Assembly (NCBI RefSeq): GCF_019083995.1
Contig: NZ_JAHRCU010000016.1
Location: forward strand, 57,781 to 121,780
Direction of reading: 5' to 3'
From: Roseococcus sp. SDR
GTDB taxonomy: Bacteria > Pseudomonadota > Alphaproteobacteria > Acetobacterales > Acetobacteraceae
DNA length: 64,000 bases
The translations under genes and the position numbers were made by a program. Below are positions 1 through 10,514 of the stretch, one piece after another. Under the pieces are notes generated by a model, which searched no databases, was not told the origin of the DNA, and was given only the letters and a program-made list of their open reading frames with translations. Within the stretch, counting starts at the first letter, position 1, and every line of letters begins with the position of its first letter.

Positions 1-417
1 GTCGGTGGCGGGGACCTGCTGGGGGTTGATCACCATCACATTGGGCGTGGTCACCGCCAGCGTGATCGGCGCGAAATCCCGTACTGGATCATAGGGAAGA
101 TTGGGTCGCAGCGCCTTGTTGATCGCATAGACGCCGATCGAGCCCGTCATGATGGTGTGGCCATCGGCCGCAGCCCGCGCCATGGCCTGCGCGGCGACGG
201 CGCCATTGGCCCCCGGGCGATTCTCGACCACCACGGTCTGCCCCAGCAGGCCGCCCAGCCGCGCGGCGATGACGCGGCCGGTGATGTCGGACGGGCCGCC
301 GGCGACAAAGGGGATCATCATGGTCACGGGGCGTTGCGGCCAATCCGCCTGCGGCTGCGCCCGCGCCAGCGCGGGCAGAAGGGCAGGCGTGGCCAGCAGG
401 GTGCGACGGTTCAGCAT
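1..417 (-). CDS. Bug-family tripartite tricarboxylate transporter substrate-binding protein (3' end cut by window)
   Basis: The first 139 codons are present and the frame runs off the left edge; the family is usually about 320 residues. The protein starts MLNRRTLLATPALLPALARA, a Tat/Sec-type signal peptide with a double-arginine-like RRT start, and continues with the family pattern: PVTMMIPFVAGGPSDITGR (ligand-loop region), VVENRPGANGAVAA and the PYDPVRDFAPIT block. Bug proteins are periplasmic binding proteins, many of them orphans without TctA/TctB permeases, that bind carboxylates and similar small acids. The ligand cannot be read from sequence. The start ATG is at 415-417 and has a GGAGG-like stretch just upstream (ggttcctccgg on the plus strand). 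It diverges from fhs. A second member of the family lies at 46202-47176. Confidence 0.88.
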   Translation of the reverse strand, partial: MLNRRTLLATPALLPALARAQPQADWPQRPVTMMIPFVAGGPSDITGRVIAARLGGLLGQTVVVENRPGANGAVAAQAMARAAADGHTIMTGSIGVYAINKALRPNLPYDPVRDFAPITLAVTTPNVMVINPQQVPATD

Positions 418-462
418 TCGGGTTCCTCCGGTTTGGCCGCATCCTGCCGGCTGCGGGGCGGC

Positions 463-490
463 TTGTCCAAACAACCTGTTCCCGTCATAT
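463..490 (+). promoter_or_regulatory. candidate promoter of fhs
   Basis: TTGTCC (463-468), a 16-base spacer and TCATAT (485-490) sit about 27 bases before the fhs start in the 99-base divergent gap. Both boxes match the sigma-70 consensus only moderately, so this is an inference. I saw no tetrahydrofolate-riboswitch-like fold in the gap. Confidence 0.28.
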
Positions 491-516
491 CCGCGGCGTT
501 ACGGGAGCGAACATGA

Positions 517-2190
517 ATGTCCATTGACCTCGAAATCGCCCGCGCCGCCAAGCTGCGCCCCATCGCCGAGATCGCCGCCAAGGCGGGCATCCCTGACGAG
601 GCCCTGGAACCTTATGGCAAGTACAAGGCCAAGATCGGCCTCGATTTCGTGGCCCGCGCCCGGCATGACCGGCCGCTCGGCAAGCTCGTTCTCGTCACCG
701 GCATCAACCCGACGCCCGCCGGCGAGGGCAAGACGACGACGACGGTCGGCCTCGGCGATGCGCTGAACCACATCGGCAAGCGCGCCATGATCTGCCTGCG
801 CGAGCCCTCGCTCGGCCCCTGCTTCGGCGTGAAGGGGGGTGCGGCCGGCGGCGGCCATGCGCAGGTGGTGCCGATGGAGGACATCAACCTCCATTTCACC
901 GGCGATTTCCACGCCATCACCGCGGCCAACAATCTGCTCGCCGCGATGATCGACAACCACATCTACTGGGGCAATGCGCTGGGCATCGACGCCCGCCGCA
1001 TCACCTGGCGCCGCGCGCTCGACATGAATGACCGCGCGCTGCGCAGCGTGGTGGGCTCGCTCGGCGGCACGGCCAATGGCTTCCCGCGCGAGGATGGCTT
1101 CGACATCGTGGTCGCGAGCGAAGTGATGGCGGCCTTCTGCCTCGCCTATGACCTGGCCGATCTGCAGAAGCGCCTGGGCCGCATCATCGTGGCCTCCACG
1201 CGCGATGGAAAGCCGGTGACAGCCGCCGACCTCAAGGCCGATGGCGCGATGGCGGTGCTGCTGCGGGACGCGCTGGCACCGAACCTGGTCCAGACGCTCG
1301 CCGGCTCCCCCGCGCTGGTGCATGGCGGGCCCTTCGCCAACATCGCGCATGGCTGCAACTCGGTGATGGCGACGACGCTCGGCCTGCATCTCTCGGATGT
1401 GGTGGTGACGGAGGCGGGCTTCGGCGCGGACCTTGGTGCGGAGAAGTTCCTCGACATCAAGTGCCGCCTGGCCGGCCTCTCGCCCGATGCCTGCGTGATC
1501 GTGGCGACCATCCGCGCGCTGAAGATGCATGGCGGCGTGGCCAAGGCCGATCTCGGCCGTGAGGATGTGGGCGCGGTGAAGCGCGGTGTCGCGAACCTCG
1601 CCCGCCATGTGGAGAACATCAAGAAATTCGGCCTGCCGCCCGTGGTGGCGCTGAACCGCTTCACCGCGGACACCGAGGCCGAGATCAAGGCCGTGCAGGA
1701 GGCGATGGCCGCACTCGGCACCGAGGCCATCCTCTGCACCCATTGGTCGGACGGTGCCGCAGGTACGGTGGAACTGGCGCATGCCGTGATGCGGCGCCTC
1801 GATGCGAAGGAAGCCGCCTTCCGGCCGCTCTACCCCGACGCGACGCCGCTGGCCGACAAGATCGGCACCATCGCGCGCGAGATCTACCGCGCGCGGGACG
1901 TGGCGATTCCGGATTCGGTCCTGGCGAAGCTGAAGCGCTTCGAGGCGATGGGCTTCGGGGCCGCCCCCATCTGCATCGCCAAGACGCAATACAGCTTCTC
2001 GGCCGACCCCACCGCGCTGGGCGCCCCGGTGGACCATGTGCTGCCGGTGCGCGACGTGCGACTGCTGGCGGGTGCGGGCTTCGTCGTCGCCATCACGGGT
2101 GACGTGATGACCATGCCCGGCCTGCCCCGCGTGCCGGCGGCCGAGACCATCCGGCTCGACGAGGCGGGGCGGATCGAAGGGCTGTTCTGA
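517..2190 (+). CDS. fhs: formate--tetrahydrofolate ligase
   Basis: Catalyses ATP-dependent ligation of formate to tetrahydrofolate, giving 10-formyl-THF for purine and fMet-tRNA synthesis or for C1 assimilation; cytosolic. The 557-residue length fits the family. The ATP-binding [19 protein letters not shown] segment is at residues 65-83, followed by [19 protein letters not shown] and [26 protein letters not shown] blocks, all family signatures, and [13 protein letters not shown] further on. The start is the ATG at 517, preceded by gggagcgaac. It ends 7 bases from the convergent metallo-hydrolase gene at 2198. The gene appears monocistronic. Confidence 0.97.
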   Translation: MSIDLEIARAAKLRPIAEIAAKAGIPDEALEPYGKYKAKIGLDFVARARHDRPLGKLVLVTGINPTPAGEGKTTTTVGLGDALNHIGKRAMICLREPSLGPCFGVKGGAAGGGHAQVVPMEDINLHFTGDFHAITAANNLLAAMIDNHIYWGNALGIDARRITWRRALDMNDRALRSVVGSLGGTANGFPREDGFDIVVASEVMAAFCLAYDLADLQKRLGRIIVASTRDGKPVTAADLKADGAMAVLLRDALAPNLVQTLAGSPALVHGGPFANIAHGCNSVMATTLGLHLSDVVVTEAGFGADLGAEKFLDIKCRLAGLSPDACVIVATIRALKMHGGVAKADLGREDVGAVKRGVANLARHVENIKKFGLPPVVALNRFTADTEAEIKAVQEAMAALGTEAILCTHWSDGAAGTVELAHAVMRRLDAKEAAFRPLYPDATPLADKIGTIAREIYRARDVAIPDSVLAKLKRFEAMGFGAAPICIAKTQYSFSADPTALGAPVDHVLPVRDVRLLAGAGFVVAITGDVMTMPGLPRVPAAETIRLDEAGRIEGLF

Positions 2191-2197
2191 CCAGCCC

Positions 2198-3154
2198 TTA
2201 CAGGAAGGGACGCCAGGGCGCGCTGACGAGGTGATAGCCCGCGGCGTCCCGCCGCATGCGGCCGAAGCCCGGGAAGTCCATGTGCATCCCGGCCACCAGC
2301 AGCCGGTCCGCCACCGCCATGTCGAAGACGCGGCGGCGCGTGGCGACGGCGGCCGCCGGGTCCACGTCGAAGGCGATGCCCCATTCGGGGTGGCGCGTCT
2401 GCAGCGCCGGGAAGTGCACCATGTCGCCGAAGACCAGCAGCTGCGCATTGCCCGAGGCGATGCGGTAGATGGTGTGGCCCGGCGTATGGCCGAAGGCATC
2501 CACCGAAGTGATGCCCGGATTCACCTCGCGCCCGCCCGGGACACGGCGGATGCGGCCGCGATAGGCGGCCTCCACCTGCTTGGCATAGGCAAAGCCGCCG
2601 CGCGAGCCTTGAGGCACGCGGTTGATGTTGGCCTCATCGAACCAGAAGGCGGCCTCGACCTCGGGGATGACGAGTTCGGAGGTCGGGAAGAGCGCGGCCC
2701 CCTCGCGGCTGCACAGCCCGCCCGCGTGGTCGCGATGCATGTGGGTCAGCACCACGCTGTCCACCATCGCCGGCGTGACACCCATGGCGGCTAAGTTGGC
2801 CGGCAACTGCCCCATGGTCGGCCCCAGCGCATCGCCCGATCCGGTATCGATCAGGGAGAGCCTGCCCCCCGCATTCACCAGGAAGGTGTTCAGCGCGCAC
2901 GGCACCGGGCCATCCGTCGGCTGGAAGTTCTCACCCAGGATCCGCCGCGCCTCGGCCAGGTTGGCCTCCCCGAAGACGGCGGGCGGCAGCGCGATGCTGC
3001 CATCGCTCACGGCCGTCACTTCGATGTCGCCGATCTTGGTGCGGTAGAGGCTCGGGACCTGGCGGCCGACAGGCGGCTGCGCGGCCCGGGCACCGCCGGC
3101 CAGGGTCAGAAACGCGGGCCCGGCAAGCAGGGCATGGCGACGCGGCAGGGACAT
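2198..3154 (-). CDS. exported MBL-fold metallo-hydrolase
   Basis: A 318-residue metallo-beta-lactamase-fold hydrolase. The zinc motif THMHRDHAGG (His138, His140, Asp142, His143) is intact, and downstream FGHTPGHT and VFGDMVHF supply further ligands. An N-terminal signal (MSLPRRHALLAGPAFLTLAGGARAAQ) suggests export to the periplasm, possibly by Tat. The frame is open further upstream, but the ATG at 3154 follows GGAGGAAG at a good distance and begins the signal peptide, so I chose it. The fold includes lactonases, glyoxalase II relatives and arylsulfatase-type enzymes. The AiiA/quorum-quenching group has similar HxHxDH spacing, but substrate cannot be assigned. Confidence 0.9.
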   Translation of the reverse strand: MSLPRRHALLAGPAFLTLAGGARAAQPPVGRQVPSLYRTKIGDIEVTAVSDGSIALPPAVFGEANLAEARRILGENFQPTDGPVPCALNTFLVNAGGRLSLIDTGSGDALGPTMGQLPANLAAMGVTPAMVDSVVLTHMHRDHAGGLCSREGAALFPTSELVIPEVEAAFWFDEANINRVPQGSRGGFAYAKQVEAAYRGRIRRVPGGREVNPGITSVDAFGHTPGHTIYRIASGNAQLLVFGDMVHFPALQTRHPEWGIAFDVDPAAAVATRRRVFDMAVADRLLVAGMHMDFPGFGRMRRDAAGYHLVSAPWRPFL

Positions 3155-3371
3155 GCGGGGCTTCCTCCATGGCCGAGTGATCCGGCCTTGATGGGGGAAG
3201 CCTAGGCGTGCCGATCGTGGCGGTGCAACCGGCGCGACACCGCCAGGTGAGGCCAGCGGGCGAGGAGCTGCCGGACCGGCGCGATCGGCACGGGCTCGTG
3301 ACCCCAGGCCAGTCGTGCCGTTCTCGCCCCCGCATCTGACGTGGCACTGCAGGGACAGGCGAGGCCACGGC

Positions 3372-5051
3372 CTAAGCCAGGCTGTTGGCAAGCCCCCGCA
3401 ACCAGGCGGCGACGGCCACAGCGCCGGCATCCGGCGTTCCGATGGCGCGCACGCCAAGGTAGCTCGCGCGGCCGCGCCGGGGATGCATCGCAGCGGTCGC
3501 CCGCGCGCCCGCTTCCGCCGCCGCAGCGGCGCGGTCGAGCGCCGCGGAGGCGCCGGCACCCTGGCGCAACGCGACCGACAGCGCCTCCGCCGCGGGCTGA
3601 AGCGCATCGAGCATGGTGCGGTCGCCCGGCTTGGCGCCCCCCAGCGCGGCGATGGCCGCGACGCCTGCGTCAAACGCAGCCGCCCAATCCTCCGCCCCCG
3701 GCCGCGCCGGCAGGTGTCGCGCCGCCCGCACGAGGCCGGCGGCGTAGAAGGGGCCGGAACTGCCCGCGATCGCACGGCGCAGCGCGCGGGCGACGGCCGA
3801 GAGCGCGGTCGGCGCATCGGCGAAGGCGCCATCGGGCAGCGCACGCATCGCCGCCGCGCCACGCGCGAGCGACAGGCCGAGATCACCATCGCCGCTTGCG
3901 GCATCGAGTGCGGTCAGCTCCGCCTCGGCCGCGTCCAGCGCGTCGGCCACCGCCAGCGCCGCCTTGCGCAGCGCCGCATCGGGCGCCCCCGGCAGCTTGG
4001 CAGCCGGGGGCGACGGGTCGGCGGCGAGCTGCCGCGCCGCAGGAAGCCGCCCGCCGCCCGGCCAGGCCGGCGCTTCCGCGCCAGCATCCAGCCGCGCGAG
4101 GCGTGCTGCATCCAGCGCCATGACGGAGAGCGAGCAGCCCGGCATCTCGATCGCGGTGAGGAAGGCGCCGCACCAGGCGCGCTCCACCAACAGGCCGGCC
4201 GCGCGCAGCCCCGCAAGCGCGGCGCGCGCGACGATGGCGAGCTCCATCGGCGGCGTCCCGCCCAGGCCATTGACCAGCAGCGCAACCTGCGCGCCCGGCG
4301 GCAGGGCGTGGTCTGCCAGGATCGCCTCCAGCATCGCGGCGACGGCGGCATCGGCGGTCGCGCGCGGCACGCGGCGCAGCCCGGCCTCCCCATGGATGCC
4401 AAGGCCGAGTTCCATCATGTCATCCGGCAACTCGAAGCCCGGCCGGCCGGCCGCAGGCACGGTGCAGGGGCCGAGCGCTACCCCCATGCTGCGAAGGGCG
4501 GCCGCTGCAGCGCGCGCCTCGGCGGCGACCTCGGCCAGGGTCAACCCGGCCTCGGCGGCGGCGCCGGCCACCTTGTGCACCAGGACGGTTCCAGCGATGC
4601 CACGGCGCCGGTCGGGATCCACCACATCGCGCAGGGCGACGTCGTCAGCCACGATCACGCTTTCGACCGGGATGCCCTCGGCGCGCGCAAGCTCCGCCGC
4701 GAGGCCGAAATTCAGCACGTCGCCCGTGTAGTTCTTAACCACGAGCAACGCGCCGGCCGGCCCCGCCGCTGCCCGGATCGCCGCCAGCACCTGATCCACG
4801 GAGGGAGAAGTGAAGACGTCGCCCGCCACCGCCGCGGTCAGCAGGCCAGGGCCCACATAGCCCGCATGCGCCGGCTCATGCCCGGAGCCGCCGCCGGAGA
4901 TGACAGCGACGCGCCTGGCCGATGGCGGCGGCAGCGCCGCCCGCAGGATGACCCCCGCTTCTGCGATCAGAGCGAGCCCGGGCGAGAGATCCGCGAGCCC
5001 TTCGAGCATCTCGCCCACGGCAGCGCGCGGGTCATTGACGAATTTGCGCAT
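3372..5051 (-). CDS. dihydroxyacetone kinase, fused DhaK-DhaL (ATP-dependent type)
   Basis: A 559-residue single-chain kinase that phosphorylates dihydroxyacetone or a related triose or ketose to the phosphate; cytosolic. The N-terminal DhaK half has VISGGGSGHEPAHAGYVG (residues 49-66), VVKNYTGDVLNF and GIHGEAG, whose His forms the covalent hemiaminal with substrate. The C-terminal DhaL half has ASGDGDLGLSLARG (nucleotide/Mg binding) and AGSSGPFYAAGL. Fusion of both halves without a PTS DhaM protein points to the ATP-dependent type. The start ATG at 5051 is preceded by GGGAGCC. No glycerol or sugar genes adjoin it. The 217 bases between this gene's stop and the metallo-hydrolase start (3155-3371) show nothing coding. 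Confidence 0.95.
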   Translation of the reverse strand: MRKFVNDPRAAVGEMLEGLADLSPGLALIAEAGVILRAALPPPSARRVAVISGGGSGHEPAHAGYVGPGLLTAAVAGDVFTSPSVDQVLAAIRAAAGPAGALLVVKNYTGDVLNFGLAAELARAEGIPVESVIVADDVALRDVVDPDRRRGIAGTVLVHKVAGAAAEAGLTLAEVAAEARAAAAALRSMGVALGPCTVPAAGRPGFELPDDMMELGLGIHGEAGLRRVPRATADAAVAAMLEAILADHALPPGAQVALLVNGLGGTPPMELAIVARAALAGLRAAGLLVERAWCGAFLTAIEMPGCSLSVMALDAARLARLDAGAEAPAWPGGGRLPAARQLAADPSPPAAKLPGAPDAALRKAALAVADALDAAEAELTALDAASGDGDLGLSLARGAAAMRALPDGAFADAPTALSAVARALRRAIAGSSGPFYAAGLVRAARHLPARPGAEDWAAAFDAGVAAIAALGGAKPGDRTMLDALQPAAEALSVALRQGAGASAALDRAAAAAEAGARATAAMHPRRGRASYLGVRAIGTPDAGAVAVAAWLRGLANSLA

Positions 5052-5167
5052 CCTCGGCTCCCTGGCGGGAGGCCAGCCTAGCGCCTAGCGCGGCCGGTCC
5101 ACCAGCTTCGATGCCCGCAACGACGGCGTCGCAGGATGCGAGGCCCGGGACTGCCAGAGGGGGAGGG

Positions 5168-5260
5168 TGGCGGAGGGGATGGGATTCGAACCCACGAGAG
5201 GGATTATCTCCCTCTAACGGTTTAGCAAACCGCCGCCTTCGGCCACTCGGCCACCCCTCC
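5168..5260 (-). tRNA. tRNA-Ser(GCT)
   Basis: Read on the minus strand this gives a full cloverleaf: acceptor GGAGGGG (5254-5260) pairing with CCCCTCC (5172-5178), discriminator G, and an encoded CCA at 5168-5170. The anticodon loop TTGCTAA carries anticodon GCT, reading AGC/AGT serine codons. The long variable arm (AGAGGGA / TCCCTCT) is the class II feature of tRNA-Ser. The T arm GTGGGTTCGAATCCCAT is canonical. Confidence 0.97.
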
Positions 5261-5297
5261 GCAGGAGTTTGAAGTTTACACGGCGTATGCAGGGGGC

Positions 5298-5326
5298 CTG
5301 ATACAGGCCAAGCCCCCCGCCGTCAA
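5298..5326 (-). promoter_or_regulatory. candidate promoter of tRNA-Ser
   Basis: On the minus strand TTGACG (5321-5326), a 17-base spacer and TATCAG (5298-5303) precede the tRNA by about 37 bases. The -10 box lies in the loop side of an inverted repeat GGCCTG-ATA-CAGGCC (5296-5310), which could also act as a transcription end for the glutathione transferase gene just upstream. Confidence 0.5.
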
Positions 5327-5332
5327 ACGCTC

Positions 5333-5965
5333 TCAGCTCAGCGCCACCTCGAAGCCGCGGGCCGTGGCAGGGCGGGCCATCATGCGGGCGTACCAGGCGG
5401 CCACGTTCGGCAGGTCGTCGAAGGGAACCTGGTGCCGCTCATGCCGCCAGGCCCAGCCCAGGATGGCGAAGTCGGCGATGCTGGGCTCGCCCTCCGTCGC
5501 CACGAAATCGCGGCCCGCCAGGCGGCGGTCCAGGACGCCATACAGACGTTTGGTCTCACTGTGATAGCGGTTGAAGCCATAGTCCCGCGCGGGGCCCTCG
5601 GGCTGCATCAGGAAGTGGTGCACCTGGCCAGGCATGGGGCCGAAGCCGCCCATCTGCCACATCAGCCACTCCATCACCGGCACGCGGGCGCGCAAATCCT
5701 TCGGCATGAAGCGGCCGGTCTTCTCAGCCAGGTAATAGAGGATCGCGCCGCTTTCGAAGACGGTGATGGGCTGTCTGCCCGGGCCATCCGGATCCTTGAT
5801 GGCCGGGATCCGATTATTGGGCGAGAAGGCCAGGAAGCTCGGCTCGAACTGCTTCTTGTTGCTGATGTCCACCGGCACCACAGTGTAGGGCAGGCCCATC
5901 TCCTCCAGCGCCACGCTGATCTTGCGGCCGTTTGGCGTGTTCCAGGTGTGGAATTCGATCGTCAT
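5333..5965 (-). CDS. glutathione S-transferase family protein (Nu-class/YfcG-like)
   Basis: A 210-residue thioredoxin-fold plus helical-domain glutathione transferase. The N-terminal WNTPNGRKISVALEEMGLPY is the Nu-class/YfcG-YghU signature, in which a Thr and Asn after the first strand replace the usual Tyr/Ser/Cys. VFESGAILYYLAEKTGRF is the gamma-glutamyl-binding ES motif, and the C-terminal SIADFAILGWAWRH is the N-capping box. Nu-class enzymes act as disulfide-bond or peroxide reductases with two glutathiones; that role here is by family. The start ATG is at 5965, although the frame is open further upstream. It diverges from the TM2 gene. Confidence 0.93.
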   Translation of the reverse strand: MTIEFHTWNTPNGRKISVALEEMGLPYTVVPVDISNKKQFEPSFLAFSPNNRIPAIKDPDGPGRQPITVFESGAILYYLAEKTGRFMPKDLRARVPVMEWLMWQMGGFGPMPGQVHHFLMQPEGPARDYGFNRYHSETKRLYGVLDRRLAGRDFVATEGEPSIADFAILGWAWRHERHQVPFDDLPNVAAWYARMMARPATARGFEVALS

Positions 5966-6048
5966 CGGTGTGCCTTTTTTCGGACGGGTGTTCCCGGCAG
6001 AATGCCATCTTGCCGCCCTGGAAGCATCCCCCAGACCTGGAAGCCCGC

Positions 6049-6357
6049 ATGACCTCCCGCCCCTCCGACGACACGCTGACCCGCCTGCGCTATGACGCGG
6101 ACAAGCGGTCGGCACTGGTCGCCTATCTGATCTGGTTCTTCCTCGGCTATGGCGGCGTGCACCGCATGTATCTCGGCTACTGGGTCAGCGGCCTCATCAT
6201 GCTGGCGTTGCTGGCCGTCTCGGCGCTCTTCACGCTGGTGCTGATCGGCTATGCCGGGATCGGCCTCATCCTGGTCTGGTGGCTGGTGGACGCGCTGCTC
6301 ATCCCGGGCATGACGCGGCGGGCCAATCACCGGCTGATCGACCGCCTCGCGCGCTGA
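6049..6357 (+). CDS. TM2 domain-containing membrane protein
   Basis: A 102-residue protein with a charged N-terminus then a TM2 domain: DADKRSALVAYLIWFFLGYG, GVHRMYLGYWVSG, and a C-terminal DALLIPGM motif ending the second hydrophobic hairpin. TM2 proteins are small inner-membrane proteins of mostly unknown function; the DRF-like HRMYLG loop is conserved. The frame is open upstream, but the ATG at 6049 begins a plausible polar N-terminus (MTSRPSDD). Confidence 0.88.
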   Translation: MTSRPSDDTLTRLRYDADKRSALVAYLIWFFLGYGGVHRMYLGYWVSGLIMLALLAVSALFTLVLIGYAGIGLILVWWLVDALLIPGMTRRANHRLIDRLAR

Positions 6358-6431
6358 ATTGTCATCGGGCCGCGGTAACGCGGCCCCGCCCACAGCGTTA
6401 GCGTCCGGTCACCCAACAGGAGGATGACCGC

Positions 6432-6665
6432 ATGTCGGATGTGAAGGTCGAAATCGAGGGCGACAGCGACGCCGCCGTGGCGCTGGCCCTGCTCCGCATG
6501 ATTTCGACGGCGGAGGGCAAGAACGAGGATGGCGACCGCGAATGGTTCCTGGAAACCTTCGCGGCGTGCCTTGCGGTCGTTCGCGATGCAGAGGTGATGA
6601 ACCTCGACGACATCGGGGAGGATGACGAGGAAGAAGACGAAGAGGGGAACGCCCCCGCCAACTGA
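6432..6665 (+). CDS. small acidic hypothetical protein
   Basis: A 77-residue soluble protein that I do not recognise. The first 60 residues look like two helices (LALLRMISTAEGKN, WFLETFAACLAVV) and the last 20 are almost all Asp/Glu (GEDDEEEDEEG). A good ribosome site (aggagg, 6419-6424) precedes the ATG by about 7 bases, and codon bias matches neighbours, which supports translation. It ends 16 bases from the convergent P-loop protein gene. The acidic tail suggests binding to a basic partner; this is speculation. Confidence 0.72.
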   Translation: MSDVKVEIEGDSDAAVALALLRMISTAEGKNEDGDREWFLETFAACLAVVRDAEVMNLDDIGEDDEEEDEEGNAPAN

Positions 6666-6681
6666 GAAGCCTCCCGGCGGG

Positions 6682-7212
6682 TCAGCGCGGCCGGAACTCC
6701 TGGGCCACCTGGCGCAGGAACCTCCGGATCGCCGCGGGCGATGTCAGATGATGCACGCGCTTCGTGCCTGCCATGTCCTGGATCAGACGACGGTAGCGCG
6801 GCGTGAGGTGGCGATGGCAGGGACCGATCACCCGATAGCTGCTCAGGCTGCTGCGCCAGACCGGGCTGCGGGCCGGCCAGCCTTCCGGATTGACGAAGAC
6901 GCCCTTGATCAGCCGCTTCGTCACCCACCACCGATGGACGACCAGCGGCAGATCCACATGGATGAGCGTATCGGCGGCGTCGAAGCGCTCGAAGGCCGTC
7001 CCGACGCTACCGAAACCCTCGATGATCCAGCCCTCGCCCCGCAGCAATTCGGCGTGGCGGGTCAAATACTCCGCCTCTGGGACCAGCCCGCCGCCATCAC
7101 GGAAGCGCAGCCGGTCCACGCCATGCAGCGGCAGACCGGTGATGTCGGCGAGGCGCCGCGCCAGGGTGGATTTGCCGCCGCCCGCATTGCCGAAGATGGC
7201 AACCCGGCGCAC
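6682..7212 (-). CDS. P-loop adenylate-kinase-like protein (topology-modulation/FlaR family)
   Basis: A 176-residue P-loop kinase-like protein. The Walker A motif GNAGGGKSTLARRLA is at residues 8-22, then LPLHGVDRLRF (kinase-type substrate region), WIIEGFGS, and a lid-like WWVTKRLIKG segment with basic residues. Proteins of this group are annotated as adenylate kinase or DNA topology modulation protein FlaR, but true function is unproven. It is the last gene of the gatC-gatA-gatB run, starting 7 bases after gatB, so it is probably co-transcribed. Confidence 0.85.
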   Translation of the reverse strand: MRRVAIFGNAGGGKSTLARRLADITGLPLHGVDRLRFRDGGGLVPEAEYLTRHAELLRGEGWIIEGFGSVGTAFERFDAADTLIHVDLPLVVHRWWVTKRLIKGVFVNPEGWPARSPVWRSSLSSYRVIGPCHRHLTPRYRRLIQDMAGTKRVHHLTSPAAIRRFLRQVAQEFRPR

Positions 7213-7219
7213 CTGCCCC

Positions 7220-8691
7220 TCACCCGCCGGGTTCGCCGAGCTTGGCCTTCAGCACCTCGTTCACCAGGGCCGGGTTTCCCTTGCCGCCCATGGCCTTCAT
7301 GGTCTGGCCGACGAAGAAGCCGAACAGCCCCGCCTTGCCGCCGCGATACTGCGCGACCTGGCCCGCATTGTTCGCCAGCACGGCATCCACCGCGGCTTCG
7401 ATGGCGCCCGTATCCACCACCTGGCGCAGCCCGCGCTCATCCACGATGGCGGCGGCACCCTTGCCTTCCTCGAACATGATCTCGAGGACGTCCTTGGCGA
7501 TCTTGCCGTTGATGGTCTTGTCGGCCATCAGATCCAGCAGCTCGGCCAGGGCGGCGGGGCCCACCGGGCTTTCCTCGATGGCAAGGCCGCGCTTGTTCAG
7601 GTGGCCGAACACGTCGCCCGTCAGCCAGTTGGCGACGGTCTTGGCGTCCCGCCTGGTGCCTCCCTCTGGGCCCAGCACCGCCTCGAAATAGGTCGCCGTC
7701 TCGCGCTCGATGGTCAGCACATGCGCGTCATAGGGCGAGAGGCCGAGCGCGATGTAGCGCGCGCGCCGCGCATCCGGCAGCTCGGGCAGCGTGGCCTTCA
7801 GCTGATCCACCCAATCCTGGGTGAAGACGAGCGGGGGCAGGTCCGGGTCGGGGAAGTAGCGGTAGTCATGCGCGTCTTCCTTGCTGCGCATGGAGCGCGT
7901 CACACCGCGCGCCGTGTCAAACAGGCGCGTCTCCTGCTCGACCGTGCCGCCCGATTCCCAGATCTCGATCTGCCGCCGCGCCTCGGCCTCCACGGCCTGC
8001 ATGACGAAGCGCACGGAATTGACGTTCTTCACCTCGCAGCGCGTGCGGAATTCCTCGCCCGGGCGACGGACGGAGACGTTGACGTCGGCCCGCATCGAGC
8101 CCTCGTCCATATTGCCGTCGCAGGTGCCGAGATAGCGCGTGATCTGGCGGATCTTCGCCAGATAGGCGCCGGCTTCCTCCGGCGAGCGGATGTCGGGCTC
8201 GCTCACGATCTCCATGAGGGCCACGCCGCTGCGGTTCAGGTCGATGAAGGACTTGGCCGGGTGCTGGTCATGCTGCGACTTGCCGGCATCCTGCTCCAGA
8301 TGCAGGCGCGTGATGCCGATCCGCTTCACGCTGCCATCGCCCAGCGTGATCTCCACCACGCCCTCGCCCACGATGGGATGCGCGTATTGGCTGATCTGAT
8401 AGCCCTGCGGCAGGTCGGCGTAGAAATAGTTCTTCCGGTCGAAGCGGGACCAGAGGTTGATCTTCGCGTTCAGGCCGAGGCCGGTGCGCACCGCCTGCGC
8501 GATGCACTCCTCGTTGATCACGGGCAGCATGCCGGGGAAGCCCGCATCCACGAAGCTCACCTGGCTGTTCGGATCGGCGCCGAAGGCGGTCGCCGCGCCC
8601 GAGAAAAGCTTGGACTTGGAGAGCACCTGGGCGTGGATCTCGAGGCCGCAGACGACCTCCCACTCACCCGTCTCGCCCTGGATCGTGTAGC

Positions 8692-8695
<4 letters not shown>
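7220..8695 (-). CDS. gatB: Asp-tRNA(Asn)/Glu-tRNA(Gln) amidotransferase subunit B
   Basis: This 491-residue subunit binds the misacylated tRNA and phosphorylates its side-chain carboxylate in the GatCAB complex, making Gln-tRNA(Gln) and/or Asn-tRNA(Asn). Signatures are [20 protein letters not shown] near residue 15, [14 protein letters not shown], the [12 protein letters not shown] segment, [21 protein letters not shown], and [13 protein letters not shown]. The C-terminal YqeY/GatB tail that touches the tRNA elbow is complete ([17 protein letters not shown]). Its ATG overlaps the gatA stop by 4 bases, showing translational coupling. Confidence 0.98.
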
Positions 8696-10172
<1,477 letters not shown>

Positions 10173-10176
<4 letters not shown>

Positions 10177-10466
10177 TCCACCACCTTCGGCACGCCGAAA
10201 TATTCGCCCTCGCGGTCAGGCGCGTTGCGCAGCACGGCATCCGCCTGGCCGCCATCGGTCACGGCATCGGCGCGCCAGGGCAGCGCCACCGGGTTGGGCG
10301 AGCCGCCGGCCATGGGCTCGACGCCTTCCGTGTCCACCGCCTGCAATTGCTCGATCCAGCCCAGGATGCCGTTGATCTCGGCCTGGAGCTTGGGAACCTC
10401 GGCATCATCCAGGCGCAACCGGGCCAGATTGGCGACGCGACGCACCGTCGCGGCATCAAGCGACAT
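10173..10466 (-). CDS. gatC: Asp-tRNA(Asn)/Glu-tRNA(Gln) amidotransferase subunit C
   Basis: A 97-residue assembly subunit that wraps around GatA and stabilises its contact with GatB. It has the family pattern [41 protein letters not shown], and the C-terminal [19 protein letters not shown], in which FxVPKV(V/I) is highly conserved. The frame is open upstream, but the ATG at 10466 gives the normal family N-terminus ([12 protein letters not shown]). First gene of the gatCAB operon; 48 bases separate it from the divergent ruvX. Confidence 0.97.
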
Positions 10467-10514
10467 GGGAAACCACTCTTCCGTTCGTGAAGGGGGCGGA
10501 CCATAAGGCCCAGC

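Noticed and set aside
418..516. Tetrahydrofolate riboswitch before fhs
   Set aside because: The gap is under 100 bases and shows no conserved fold.
2198..3904. 568-codon reading of the metallo-hydrolase
   Set aside because: The first 250 residues would be Arg/Pro/Ser-rich noise over the kinase gene end; the signal peptide and GGAGGAAG site fix the start at 3154.
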